Shown here: piece after piece, positions 30,257 to 41,630 of the stretch | How the letters are laid out: every line of letters starts with the position of its first letter | Position numbering within the stretch: position 1 is the stretch's first letter | Assembly: GCA_000499405.2 (NCBI GenBank) | Contig: HG738138.1 | Coordinates: 11,959,208 to 12,023,207 of the forward strand | Direction of reading: 5' to 3' | Origin: Onchocerca volvulus | Taxonomy: Eukaryota; Nematoda; Chromadorea; Rhabditida; Onchocercidae | Length of the DNA: 64,000 nt | Notes under the pieces: model-generated | What the model saw: the letters and a program-made list of their open reading frames with translations, nothing else | Databases searched by the model: none | What the model was told of the DNA's origin: nothing | Program-made: the position numbers and the translations under genes

Positions 30257-31010
30257 ATTGCTTTGAAATTTTGACAAAACGTTACACTGGAATATGCGCA
30301 TACTTTACCGAGCGCACTGAGCATTGCATACTGAAGGCCACGTCCACTTTGCAGAAAATAAGCGTGATTAATAGATTTTTAGTCCGCTCACTTACTTTTA
30401 TTTGTCAGAAATGTGACAGGTAAAAATGAAGTAGGTAAATCTATATAAAACGTGCCTATTCGAATGCAACGTTATGTCAAAATTTCAAATCAATGGGTAA
30501 AAGTTTGAAACGTTGTGTCAAAATGAACAACGAAATTTACGACAAAGAGGCAATCCAAAACACGACCTAATATTAGAAGTCAAAAGGTAATCCGTAAATT
30601 GCTTGAACGAAAGATTTTATTATACACTATCATGACCTCGACATTTCTGCCACGCAACTACATGCTCCACAAATCAAAAAATAAGCGAACTAAATTCCCC
30701 AAAAAATAAACAAAAAAAAAAAAAAAAACTCAAATTACGCGCCTATTCGAATGAAGCGTTATATGAAAATTTCAGATCAGTCGGTGACAACTTGAAATGT
30801 TGCAGGAAGTCGATGCAGAAAGTGGGCGGAGTCAAAAAAATCCAATCTGCTCAGTGGCTTGACTTGTGAAAAAAAAGTATGTCTATATAAAAAAAACACG
30901 CGCCTATTCGAATGCAAGGTTGTGTCAAAATTTGGAAGCAATTGGTGAACTTCCAGAGATTTATCATTTATAGCAGCGAACATTTTCATTTTTATTTATA
31001 TAGATATGCA
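30257..31010. repeat. Dispersed repeat with direct and inverted copies of one about 50-100 bp module
   Basis: A module reading cgcctattcgaatgcaacgt, then tgtgtcaaaatttnaa and tcantnggtgaa, occurs in plus orientation at about 30448, 30740 and 30902, and inverted at about 30257-30303 (ttgacaaaacgtta). The inverted copy's homology continues for about another 50 bases, to match the cagaaagtgggcggagtc...ctcagtgg part of the copy near 30815. The plus copies at 30448 and 30902 are both preceded by tctatataaaa. The right end finishes in tttttatttatatagat, a tail seen in several transposon families. No protein remains, so this is probably a non-autonomous DNA-transposon relic or nested insertions. Confidence 0.55.
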
Positions 31011-31502
31011 GTTTGTATTTTATCCGTTAATTATTATCAGTAATTTCTATAAGTAGTTTTTTTCTATTAACTGTATTATTTCTGTATCAATTTGTTTTGA
31101 ATTACATTTTTATATGTCTAGTATGGTTGAGGATTTTTTTAAATTTTTATTTATAATTTGTCTTATTAGTTATCATTTTTATTAATAACCAAATATTAAG
31201 GTAATAAGATGGTTAGGTAAAGTATTTTATTTTGTTTAAGATTTTTGTATGTTTATTTGTTGCATAATTGTAGGTTACCTAATTGAATTTATTAAGTCCC
31301 ATAATACTTAACAATTTCATGTTAATTTATACTACTGTTTTTCCTTTTTCATAGGTTGATACGAACAAGTTGGCACTAGTTTTTAGCCATTTTTTAGTCT
31401 TGCAGCATTTCTGGTTATATGGAAAGTTTAAATTTGAATTCACACTGTTAAGAGCTTGTAATTCTTAAAAAATGATCTCAAATAGTGACCTGACGGACTT
31501 TC

Positions 31503-31615
31503 TACTCCTATGAAAAATCAAATTAATAGGACATTTGAATGAAGTCTGGAATAAATCTAATAATCTAGCGAAATTCCGATTTTTAAGATTTTGAGATAAA
31601 AGAAAAAAGATGGAG
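31503..31615. repeat. Partial third copy of the foldback-element arm
   Basis: This stretch (gaaaaatcaaattaatagga, then gaatgaagtc, ctagcgaaattccgattttt, gagataaaagaaaaaagat) matches the right arm of the element at 31833-32470 in the same orientation. It covers only the middle of the arm and ends about 40 bases before the exon-like segment at 31654. Confidence 0.7.
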
Positions 31616-31832
31616 GAGAGAAGAAAAAAAGAAAACATACGCAATCGTTTCAGATTCCCTTAAAGTCATCGCTGGTTCTGTGACGACATTTGTCGGTTTC
31701 ATCTTATTTTCCCTCATGCTATCACTTCCATTATCTTACATCACGTTCGGTATTATTGAAGGTAAGTGTATGTGTGACGGGTTTCAAATTGTCTTCATAA
31801 AAACAAATATTCTAGAAATGAAGCAGCTGAAG

Positions 31833-32470
31833 TTTTTTGATATATGATTCTAACTTATTTATGAAAAAAAGGTGGTTACCCGAAATTTCACCAGAGAGCT
31901 GGACGATGAATTCCTTTTTGTCTCTCTTCCGTCTTAATTGTCTCAATTTCTTAAAAATCGGGATTTCGCTAGATTACTAAATGTATTTCATATAGACTTC
32001 ATCCTAATGTGTCTATTAATTTGATTTTTCTTTTTTAGGAAATATGGAACGTGATTTCGCACAGAAAGTTTCTGCAGAAAATTATTTTTTTTTGTAAGCT
32101 AAATTCATTTTTCCTCTTGCAATTTTTTTGTTCATTGGATCTGTACTCAGCATGATTTTCATTTTTTATATAATTTTCTGTAGAAAATTTCCCATGCGGA
32201 ATCACGTTCCATATTCCCCCCTCTCCAAAAAAAAAAAAGAAAGATCGAAATGTATCTATTGAAATGAAATGTATCTATTAAAAATACATTCGAATGAAGT
32301 CGATATGAAATATATCTAGTAATTTAGCGAAATCCCGGTTTTTAAGAAACTGAGAGAAAAAAGAAAGAAGATGCAGAATGAGAAAAAAGGAACCATCATC
32401 CAGCTCTTTGGTGAAACTTCAGGCAATCTTTTTATCATAAATAAGTCAGAATCATATAGCAAATGAAATC
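31833..32470. mobile_element. Foldback element (long terminal inverted repeat, MITE-like), about 640 bp
   Basis: The left arm (about 31833-32090) is the reverse complement of the right arm (about 32170-32470), with roughly 15-20% divergence by eye, around a short AT-rich centre. Shared blocks in order: atatgattct(a/g)acttattt, tttcacca(g/a)agagctgga, tttcttaaaaa(t/c)cgggattt, cgcta(g/a)attacta, tttcatat(a/c)gacttcat, atatggaacgtgatt(t/c)cgca and acagaaaattat. No open reading frame was found. An insertion into an intron or former intron is possible, because an exon-like segment ends 72 bases upstream. Confidence 0.8.
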
Positions 32471-32474
32471 AAAT

Positions 32475-32640
32475 ATTTATTAATCGGCACCCAAAGGCTT
32501 GAGAATTTCATTGTATCGTCGATTTTTTTCTTCCATGCCTCTGAAGCATCATCCAGATTCTAGTGAAATTTCTGAATCGCTCCTCCAGATGTTCCAAATT
32601 CTTGTACTCGTATTGCGGATCAAAATCAAAAAAGTGACAA
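32475..32640 (-). pseudogene. Possible decayed coding fragment next to the foldback element
   Basis: On the minus strand one frame reads FDFDPQYEYKNLEHLEERF, and a shifted frame just after a possible ctag acceptor reads NLDDASEAWKKKIDDTMKF then SSLWVP. The residue mix (acidic, aromatic, Lys-rich) looks protein-like in both, but the frames do not join and I recognise no family. It could be two exons without visible donors, a frameshifted relic, or chance. Confidence 0.2.
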
Positions 32641-33443
32641 AAAATTTAATAAAAGTTTATTGAAAAACGAAGTCGAAATTTTCCAGTGCAAAATTTTCAA
32701 TTTTTTATATCCATCTGTTCCCAATGCAATTATTGGCATAAGCTTGAAAATTGCCGTGGCAACATGCAGTCGTCCAGCTAGTCGTAAATGTAATTTTCAC
32801 TCATCATAACCAGTTTAATTAATTTTGGAATTCAAACCATATTCTGAGATGTTAGCTTTTTAATTCTTGTCGGAAAAGTCCGAAAATTATAATAATCAAG
32901 AAGTAATAGAGTTCAAAAAGTGCAGGTAAACATTTTTGCCTCCAAACACTAAACAAAGAAACAAACTTGCTTCTTGCTAAAAAGGTAACATGTTAACCAC
33001 CAAAAGAGGAAATATGTTTAATAACGAGGGATAAATATGTTTCCCGCCGAAATGATAGACATCTTTACCATCAAGATGCTCCGATTCACACAGAAACAAA
33101 GCGAAGTCGACCGATCATGAGACGACAAATTGGAGATCAGGAAAGAAAAAGGAACTTCGGAAGGATATATAAGGGTCGGATTTTGAAGAATCATTCTTGC
33201 CTGAAAATTCTCTAGAGCATTATCAGCCTCTACAACGATGCAGAAGGCTACAGCGACGGTTTCTACAACAATCAATAAGTCGATAATCTTCGCTATTGTC
33301 AGCAAGAATGATCCTGTGATCAATTATCTTGAATATTCTTCAACAAATTTTTATATTATATAGGAAGATAAACTTTTCCATTATCAATAAAATCTTTTCT
33401 CATCAAAAATTCGTTTGCGCTACAAAAACCAACTTTCCAAAAA

Positions 33444-34100
33444 TACTAGCATTCCAATAAACGATAGTTTACCGTTATACTCAGTGATGCGTGAATCTTT
33501 TAATGAGATATATTTCGATTCCAAAAATGTCAGCATTTAAAGGTCATACGATTCCATATCAGAAATCAACATTGTTAAATTAAAATACGGTATGTTACCG
33601 TATTTCAATGATAGGAAAATACTGACGTAAACTATAATTAAATGCGCTATGCTTCCATATCTAAAGTAGTACAGAAAGTAAAAATCTATCAGATGAGACG
33701 AAGGACATGTTTGATAAGATCGATGGATATTAGCAAAGCAGTAGATAGTATAACATAGAAATATTATGGCGCTTAATTTACTACAATTTTTCCGGAATTT
33801 TCATACAAGTTATGATATACATGGTAAAATGATGCATAATACCAGAATTTTAATTTTTTACTAAAGTGTGAATTTATATCATCGAATGGCATCAAAATAT
33901 TTTCTGACATTTTAGTTTCATTTTAGTGTGACAATGTTGATTCCTGATATGGAATTGTATGACATTTAAATATTGATATTTTTAAAATCGAAATATATCG
34001 TAAAAAGATTAACACGTATCACTAATAAGTAACAAGGTATGAGTAACAAGTTATCATTAAAATGTAACAAGTTAAACTGTCATTTATTGGAATGCTAATA
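33444..34100. mobile_element. Second inverted-repeat (MITE-like) element, about 657 bp
   Basis: The left terminal arm begins tactagcattccaataaacg (33444) and the right arm ends with its complement, catttattggaatgctaata (34100). Inner homologous blocks are the acggta/gtaac part, tga(t/c)acgtg-like sequence, tcgatttcgatatat complements, the aaatgtcatacgattccata family (left about 33540, right about 33965), and atcagaaatcaacattgt (left) against acaatgttgattcctgat (right). Arms are about 130-170 bp and diverged. The interior holds no open frame, so mobilisation would have depended on a transposase from elsewhere. Confidence 0.75.
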
Positions 34101-34624
34101 TGAAAAGGCTAAAATTCATTAAAATTATTTATGATGAGTAAATTCTATATTTATAATTAGCTAGACGGATACGCGTTGCCACGGTGATGAGTGTAAATTT
34201 AATGTTCAGATTCTGTTTTTGTTTTGATGGTATATTTTGGATAAGTATTTTTTTTTCAAAATATCTTGTATGAACTTTTTTTTCTGATTGATTTTAGCTG
34301 GGCATTATCCTGCGGATTATTCTTTTAACTTTTTAAATTTATTGTTTAGTTGTATTTTTAGCATAACAAGTGTAGCAAATTTATTGGTGCCGGAAAAATA
34401 AATTTGCTAAAGTTTCGTAAGTATCAAAGATGGTGTATAGTTATTGTTTATTTTACACAACATTTGACGCAACTTTTACGGGGTTTGATGTTAGTTTGGT
34501 TTTGTTTATAAATATAGGTATATTGCATCTAATTAGTGAAGAATGAAAATCATGCTGAATGCAATTCCACTGTGAATCGACTTGGATGAAGTTTCGCTGC
34601 AAGTCGATTGCGAATCGACGTCAA

Positions 34625-34672
34625 AACAACTTAGAAATTCAACAAAGCTTTTTGTTGAATTTCTGAGTTGTT
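34625..34672. repeat. Perfect-stem hairpin, 22-bp stem with 4-nt loop
   Basis: Bases 34625-34646 pair with 34651-34672 around the loop gctt; the single non-Watson-Crick position would be a G-U pair in RNA. The stem is longer than expected by chance but shorter than a typical microRNA precursor. It sits in transposon-rich DNA, so it may be the remnant of a very small palindromic element. Confidence 0.7.
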
Positions 34673-34794
34673 TGGAGTGATTTCGTTGATCTTTTTGCAT
34701 AAAGTATGATTCGCTCAACTTTTTTGAATTCCTTTTCAGTTTTTGAATTTGCTATACATTTCGAATCTAATTTTTTCTTTCTTGGTCCATCAAT

Positions 34795-35091
34795 TTATGA
34801 GCCATTCTTATATTTGATTCTGCACAACGCTGTGTTATGAGAATCTTCGCAAGAGAAACATAAACTTTTTTTCTTTCCCAGTGCAGCTATTGTTAATATG
34901 CCATTTTTCGAGGCAGTTACTACGTGAGGTGACCACTGAAGGTTGCTAATGATAGTTGTGGCAAATTTATAATTGCATGATTGGTGGAGGATTTCTCCTT
35001 TTGTAATGTTGGCTCTCTGGCTGGTTTTCCGATATCTGATTTGACTTAAATATTGTAGCTTTACTTCATAATCATTCATATGCATTTTCAA
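34795..35091 (-). mobile_element. Possible BEL/Pao-type retroelement gag relic with zinc knuckle
   Basis: A 98-aa frame opening at ATG ends ...ILTIAALGKKKSLCFSCEDS then HNTALCRIKYKNGS. The spacing C-X2-C-X3-H-X4-C fits the zinc knuckle of BEL/Pao gag proteins, and the basic run before it (GKKK) fits that context. No protease, reverse transcriptase or long terminal repeats were seen near by, and reading upstream and downstream (35.1-35.5 kb) gives only broken frames. If correct, this is a short decayed piece. Confidence 0.3.
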
Positions 35092-38000
35092 AGTAATAAC
35101 AGCTTTTTTCCGCTAGTTATTAAATTTAAGATACCTGGTGTGTCGTCGACCATTTCAGTATATATTTTTTTCTTTCTTCTTTTGATTGCTCGCAAATATA
35201 TTCCAACATTTTTCGTTGGCTGATTTGGAAGTACCAATATATAGTTCGAAGTGTCTTTTTCTTCGATGATTTGTGACTTAATTTGATGTAACTGTTTTAA
35301 TTCTCGCGGAAATTTTCAATCTGGTGGTGTTAAATCGAGTTCCTTAACTTCGTTGGAAAGTTTTAAGATCTTCTCTTTCTTGGGCTCCTTTAATCAGACT
35401 TGAAGACATACCTCACAACAAAATCAATTGTGCCAAGTTCCAATTCTCAACAAAAATTTTGTCGCCTGGATATAAATCTTTTTCAGTACTAATCGCTTCA
35501 TTCCCAGAGGTTCCTTATATCGCAAATATACTGACTGAATTAACGTATCTATCTGCTCCAGCATTATGATTAATCGAATCATCAATGGATGGCATTTAGT
35601 CAGTTATGCTGTTCATTGGCAAATTAAAATGCATGAGCGGAATTTCAAAACAGAATTGAAGAAATGACATAAATAGAAGACAATGAATAAAAAAAGTTTG
35701 TTTGATATGATTTAGTAACATATGCTTAGCAATTATTCGAAGTATGCTACTTTTTACTTAGCAAATATTAAATATTACCACATGTTGTGTGTGCTAGAAT
35801 TTTACCATCATAGATCTTTAACTCAATTTTTGAATTTTAGAGGAAGAAAAGAGCCGTTAGAAAGAGAATGAGTTCATAATTGACTAAAATCGTTTTTATT
35901 AAAATATGTACAACAGTTAAATAAGATTAGTTTAACAAAAGATGCCTGTGAAGATTGTGCGTATAAATGAATCAACCATTTTGATACAGCAAAAGTATGA
36001 ATGAAGGGAAAGTTGTGCGGAAAGCAAAAACATCAATATGAAATATGGAAGTGATATCATGGAATAAAATATTATGGATATCATCCGAAGCATTTACATA
36101 AAAAATAACACACTGTGCTAAATCACCTTTTTTCTCTGTAAAAATTATCATGTGATTTTAATTGTATCAGAAATTATGAATCTAACGATCTTGGCATCTG
36201 CTTGATGAAAAATAAACAGTCCAAATACAAATTTTGACAAAGTATTACCACTTTTTGTAGCATCGGCAAGTAGGTGAAGTGTGCCAAATGACTTCGGTCA
36301 AGAATTGCTTGAAAAATCGTAACTTTTGGTTATGATTTTCCTAACCAAAGGAAAACAATAAAGTTGTCTTAACAGTGCAATGAATTTTCAGAAAAATTGA
36401 ATTAACTACGGAGTGACATCGCAGGTCAAGAAATGATACATTAAAGTTTGAAATCATTCCGCCGCTTCGGATTTTATTTTCAGAATCGTCGAAATTATTG
36501 GGATAGATCAAAACGTCGCCTTAACGAATTCAATTTTGCTTGTTAAACACATAAAATCTTTATTAAACATACGAAACCATGAGTCCAAAAACCTGAAGAC
36601 AGTGAAGCATAAAGATATGATTCGCGAATGTATGTATTCAGAAATAATTTAAAGGTAGCGAGATGAGATTCTATATTTTGTTAAGGATTATTATGCAAAT
36701 GTCTCTTTATACGAAAACTACATAAAAACATTGAAAGCATCGAACAATTCAAAAGAATAAATAATTTTTCAAAAAAAGGAAGCAGAGAGTTTCGACTGGA
36801 GTTTTTGATTAACAGCTTTTAATTGAATAAAATTCAGGATTGTCCCACTCATCTCTTCATTTAGTTTTTATTACTACTATTTTGTTCCTTGGCAAAAAAC
36901 AAAATATTTATCCTTTACAAAATATTACCGAAAACTCAAATATATAGACTTTCTACGGTTTGTTATGAGTAAAGGAGACCATGTTAGTGATAACTAAAAA
37001 AAAAAATAGCTATTAATCCTATAGAAATTCATAATTTTACAGGATAATTATCATCATAACTTGAATTTGCTACATATCATATAGTGATAATAAATAATAA
37101 TAGTTGGATGCAAGCAGCGGTTATAAACTGATAACATAACAAAAAAATAAAACTAAATTATTATCATTGGATAATGAACAATACCATTTGTTAATTGTTG
37201 TCATTTTAATTATTTTTTTTTCTTTTATATTAATATTTAAAGTAATGGATATCAAAAAAAAGAAAAAATTAATCCTTTTAGTAGTGATTATTATATGAAC
37301 ATTATTGATATTCCAAATAGATAGTTAGTCTTTCTTGTATTTCAGAATCTTTCTTTGAAAAAAAAAAAAAAACCTTTTAAAAATAGGATAACTTATTTTT
37401 AAAATTACCTAGCAGGTTAAATTGAACTATTTATTAGCCTTAAGCGAATTTTTTGGCATATTTTTCTCTTGTTTAAAAATTTTGAAGTATTCTTAACATT
37501 TCATGCCATAAATCATCCATAAATTCACTATTAAACTATTATTGGCCTATTAAGATTATAAATAATTATTAAATAAAACTTGAAAGTTTCAGAAAAAAAG
37601 AACATTCATAGTTTTCTACCATTTAATTATTTTCTGAAAACTTTTTTTTTTCTTAGGTAAATCTCCAATTCCAGGAAATTTTATGATTTCATTTATTTAA
37701 GCAAATGGTTTTCATTCTTTAGTTTTTTTCCTTTCTTTTTTTTTCAGGGAGAGAGAGAGAAAAAAAACGAAAGAATTGAAAAGTATTATTGGTGAGAATA
37801 TTTTATGGCACAAATATTACTTTCAAAAAATAATTGTTGAAAACTACTGAAGCATACTATCATGGCTCAAACAATTGTTTATTAGAAAATTTTCTTTTTT
37901 TTTTTTTTTTTTTGTTGCTATTGCTTCTAATATTATCGTTATTTTTAAATACGTTATGATTCCTCGCTGTGATTTTTCTTTCTTTTTTAAATAATTTGAT

Positions 38001-38829
38001 TTATATTGTGAAGTTGAATTTTAATGAATTTATGGAAAAAAATGATGCAAAGACCAAAAATAAGCAGACAAAATTGAAAAGAAAAGCAACAATTATCTAA
38101 GAGGTTACACAGATTTAAAGTTTTGCTGATATTTGCATCCTTTTTTTTCTTTTTTCTTTGTATTTCAAGATAGCGATGGATCTTATGAAAAGAAGAGAAG
38201 GTGAGAAGTACACCGAATTTTATGATACCTTTTCCGGAATTATGTAGCGTATGGGGTCTTTTTTTATTGCTGTTTTTTATTTTTCAGACTAATCGTTTTG
38301 AAGAAAGTTATAAAATCTGCAAAATCTCTTTGTTATTTTATGAGGAATTTTATCCAAATTATTATCCTCATTTTATGATACCAATCATTCCTTATGTTTC
38401 AATGTTTCAAGTTTGCATTTTTCAGCATGTAATCTTTAAAAAGATCACATTATATGTAGACCTAATTAATTTTTGAAATGTTTTGTGATCTGATTTCAAA
38501 TTCGATTGAATTGGAAATATTAACTCAAACGTAGATTTAATGAATCATGAATTTATTGACATACGGCGTTGAAGTTTCTGAGATTTCATTTATTGTGAAA
38601 TGGTCTCACTGAACATTGTAAGTACAAAATAGGTTTTAAATTAAAAATTGGAATGACTATTTTAAAAGAAAAAGGATACGCGTGTATCGTTTTTCTCGAT
38701 TCAGAAAATAGCCCATGAATTTCATTTAAAATTGTCAAATCTTCTGCTAATGTATAAAGCAATCAATTGTCCGAAAAAGAAACAAATGAAATAGTTTGTA
38801 GCTATTTTGGATAGGAAAAAGTTGTTAAA
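35092..38829. other. Gene-free AT-rich stretch upstream of the Stum-like gene
   Basis: No exon or repeat structure stood out apart from T and A homopolymers (for example near 37890). The last few hundred bases before 38830 are the likely promoter and 5' untranslated region of the Stum-like gene. Confidence 0.45.
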
Positions 38830-41630
38830 ATGGATGAATCACGACCGGCACAAGCACCAAAAAAAGAAATTGGTAAGTTTATCAAGAAAGACAAAATTTT
38901 TATTCCATGCATAATTTTCATTCCTGTGAAATTATACAGCTTCATAAAATTAATGTTCGACAACTTTTAGAGCGTACTTAATAATTAAAATTTCCGGTAC
39001 TCTTTAAAAATTCGACTAAAAAACATCTCGTAGCTGATAAATGAAAATGAAAATTATTTTCTAGAAGTGTTGACCTTTGCTTCAAGAAAATGTAAGAAAT
39101 TCTTATAGCTGAAGTTTCGAAAAAATGGAAGAAGGTGCAAACAATGCTACCGGATGTGATTGAATATGGTATTGAGCAGGGGATCATTCCAAAACGTCAA
39201 GATAAGGTGATGTGTCTTGGGAAGATTGTTATTCATAACACTTTAATTTCAGATAATCTGAACGCTTTGTCTTACAGTATCTTAATTTTATAGTTTTTGA
39301 AAGGATTCTCCCAGAATGACGGAGACATGCCAAAGTTTTCATTTAGAAATTTGAACTTAATCCAATAAATTAACGAATTATCGACTTGAGAAAAGCATTC
39401 CATCAAACGAATTTCAGATGTCAATCTATTAAGAAATAGACAGCATTCGAAAAGATTTTATAATTTGTGTTATTTTATGATTTATATATTTTCCGTGTCA
39501 TGATTATCTTATTCATTTTACGACCCTAAAATTCCCTTTTTCTGTATCATTTCATGTCTTCTGATACTTATAGAAAAGCATTTTTTAATTCAGACTCTTG
39601 CATAAATTGTCACCCCACCGTTTTTCTTTCTTCATTTCACTTTTTTTTCTTTTTTTTTTTTCCGTCTATTATAATTGAAATTCAATTGGAAAAAGAAGAT
39701 AAGAATGAAGCGAAAAAAATATAGCATCTCGATCCGAATCTGGAGAATTATTAAAATTAAAATTGGGATTATATGTTAAACAAAACTGACTACAAAATAT
39801 CTGGAACAAATCAATGAGAATGTTTCCAAAAGTTCACAAAAAGACATTTCAAACCAAATAGTTTAATCTTGAGGAAAATAAATATGTGGCTTAACATTTT
39901 TACAGCCCATTTCTGCTTAATGAGGTCACAATATTACAATGAAAAATGAAAATTTTATAGATAAAATTGCAAGTATTGCAGAAATGATGGAATTAAAAAA
40001 CAATAATTACAAAATCATTCATTTTACAAAATTTGCAGAAAATTTACAAAATCCCATATAATTTGCTCGAAATCTACAATTCTCTGCAATGTTTGTGAAA
40101 AAAATGCTGAACCCTGCTATATTATCTATGATTAACTCATGCTTCTTGTCATTGCAGGGAGGTGAGAAAGGATTCAGTCTGACAAGTTTGATAAAAGCAG
40201 CTGAGGCCGATCAGAATGATAAACGTCCTGGCGATACACGAATCCATCTTCCAACTAATGATATTACTCTGATGCATTCTGCAGTACCGTTCCTTCCCTT
40301 ACCGATTGCCATATTTTGTGCTATACTTAATTTTATTATGCCTGGCTTAGGTATGTGAATTATATTTTATATTTGTATTCTATACTTATATTTCATATCC
40401 GAATTATTTTTACCCATCTTATAATACCTTATAACTATGGAAATGGTAAATTCAGATGCGTAAATTAGCAGAAATGTAAACGGATGCATCAAGAATTCGC
40501 CGCTCCTACTTTTATAATACTTGGACCATAAGTTCAAGTATCATGGATTAGATTCTGCTTATATTCGCAAGAACTAAAAGACTAACAATCATCATGCAAT
40601 TTATCTTACGAGATTTACATTTTGTTCAGATTAAATGTAATCACCAACAGATATTTCAAGGAAAAGTACGGTAAAACAGGAACAGTTCCATTCATTGTTT
40701 GACCACTGTCGACTATTTTTCAAATAGTTTTACATCCTTTGATTATTAGTAAATTTAAGATTACTTGAAGCATTGGGAGTAGTTTACTGCATGTCCCGAT
40801 AATCATAAATATGATAGGATGTTCAGGTTTGATTTTTTGAAAATTGATCGATAAAGTAATTTTTTCCCAACTTTATAATAAATTTGCAAAAAGTGATGAT
40901 TGGCCAAGTGTTATTTCAGGAACAATAATGAGTGGATTTTTTGCCTTATGTCTTGGGCAAACGCGTGTGAATTATCGTGAAGGCCAAAAATTGATGACCC
41001 TACTTATTAATTCCTTGGTTGGTCTTAGTCAATTTTTCACCATTACATTCTTGTTTGTTGGATGGTTTTGGTCAATGGCTTGGGGCGGTCTACTAATTAT
41101 TTATTCAGGTAAGTTGACTTTTTCTTCAAGCTTTTCAAAAATTTCGCAGTTTCAAAGTCGAAATAGTACACGCGCAATGAATGTAATTAAAATAGGGATC
41201 TTCCTTAAACTTTACTTTCTTTTTTGAACCATTTCCTTTTCAAATGGAAAGACTGCAATAGAGTCGATGATTCACTGCAAATGCAAGCTTTAATAAAAAC
41301 CTGCAAAACTTCTATAACAAATTCCTGACGTGAATACGACAATATAATCATACAGTAACTAAAAGAAATCTGCATCTCGAGTAAACATTCGAAGTATTAA
41401 TTAAACTGCAGCTTGAAAGCCAATCAGTAGTTTTTGTTGCACTAAGAACAGATATTATAGTACAATATCGTGATGCATTACGTCAACGACGTCAAGAAGC
41501 AATCGCAACAGCAGCACTGGAAGCACTAACTCGAGATTCAATTTTGCATCGTCGTGACGTCAAAACACTTGTTATCGAACATAAAGAAAAAACCGAAACG
41601 AAGAAAGAATTAGGCGGACAAAATGCATAG
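38830..41630 (+). CDS. stum: Stum/SPEC3-family membrane protein
   Basis: The family includes Drosophila Stum, needed for mechanosensory transduction in proprioceptive neurons, and the sea urchin ciliary protein SPEC3. Five exons join in phase: 38830-38872 (MDESRPAQAPKKEI), 39109-39206, 40158-40350, 40920-41108 and 41452-41630, giving 233 aa. The conserved core is two hydrophobic segments: PFLPLPIAIFCAILNFIMPG followed by LGTIMSGFF, then QTRVNYREGQKLMTLLINSL and FLFVGWFWSMAWGGLLIIYS. The last exon adds a cytosolic, Arg/Lys-rich, coiled-coil-prone tail (QYRDALRQRRQEAIATAALE) ending GGQNA. The acceptor ctaagaacag at 41451 was chosen because only it keeps the frame. An alternative last exon lies 3 kb downstream (44611). 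Which C. elegans gene is the orthologue is not known to me. Confidence 0.85.

Larger units (their letters stand above)
28029..31761 (+). pseudogene. Exon-like fragments of an unresolved, probably broken plus-strand gene
   Basis: A GC-richer island holds splice-bounded frames. 28029-28133 (EPVWAGVAEDGGFGEVSMRL, then a gtaagg donor). 28490-28680 (EKMPVSQVLSAAPVAGAEL, then gtacgt). 28833-28991 is a 52-aa frame with CYVFKGLPDEFEDQFRAPEV. 29177-29233 (MYPAPIAASLHAAQLLVKT|gtaagg). 29355-29420 (IFVYGVAVISACRYNRKRHT). 29631-29724 (YHIRAGYSDATPHQPLDSARP, an in-frame TGA at 29694-29696, then PNPPIFSEV). The last joins in phase 1 to 31654-31761 (DSLKVIAGSVTTFVGFILFS then LMLSLPLSYITFGIIE|gtaagt), a transmembrane helix reminiscent of TMEM272-like proteins. 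In-frame stops (also near 28383 and 28452) and the missing downstream exon suggest decay, but alternative frames are open, so one intact gene is not excluded. Confidence 0.35.

Noticed and set aside
33018..33323. 101-codon minus-strand frame with a hydrophobic start
   Set aside because: The first codon is TTG, not ATG, and there is no acceptor or family resemblance; it lies in transposon-rich DNA.
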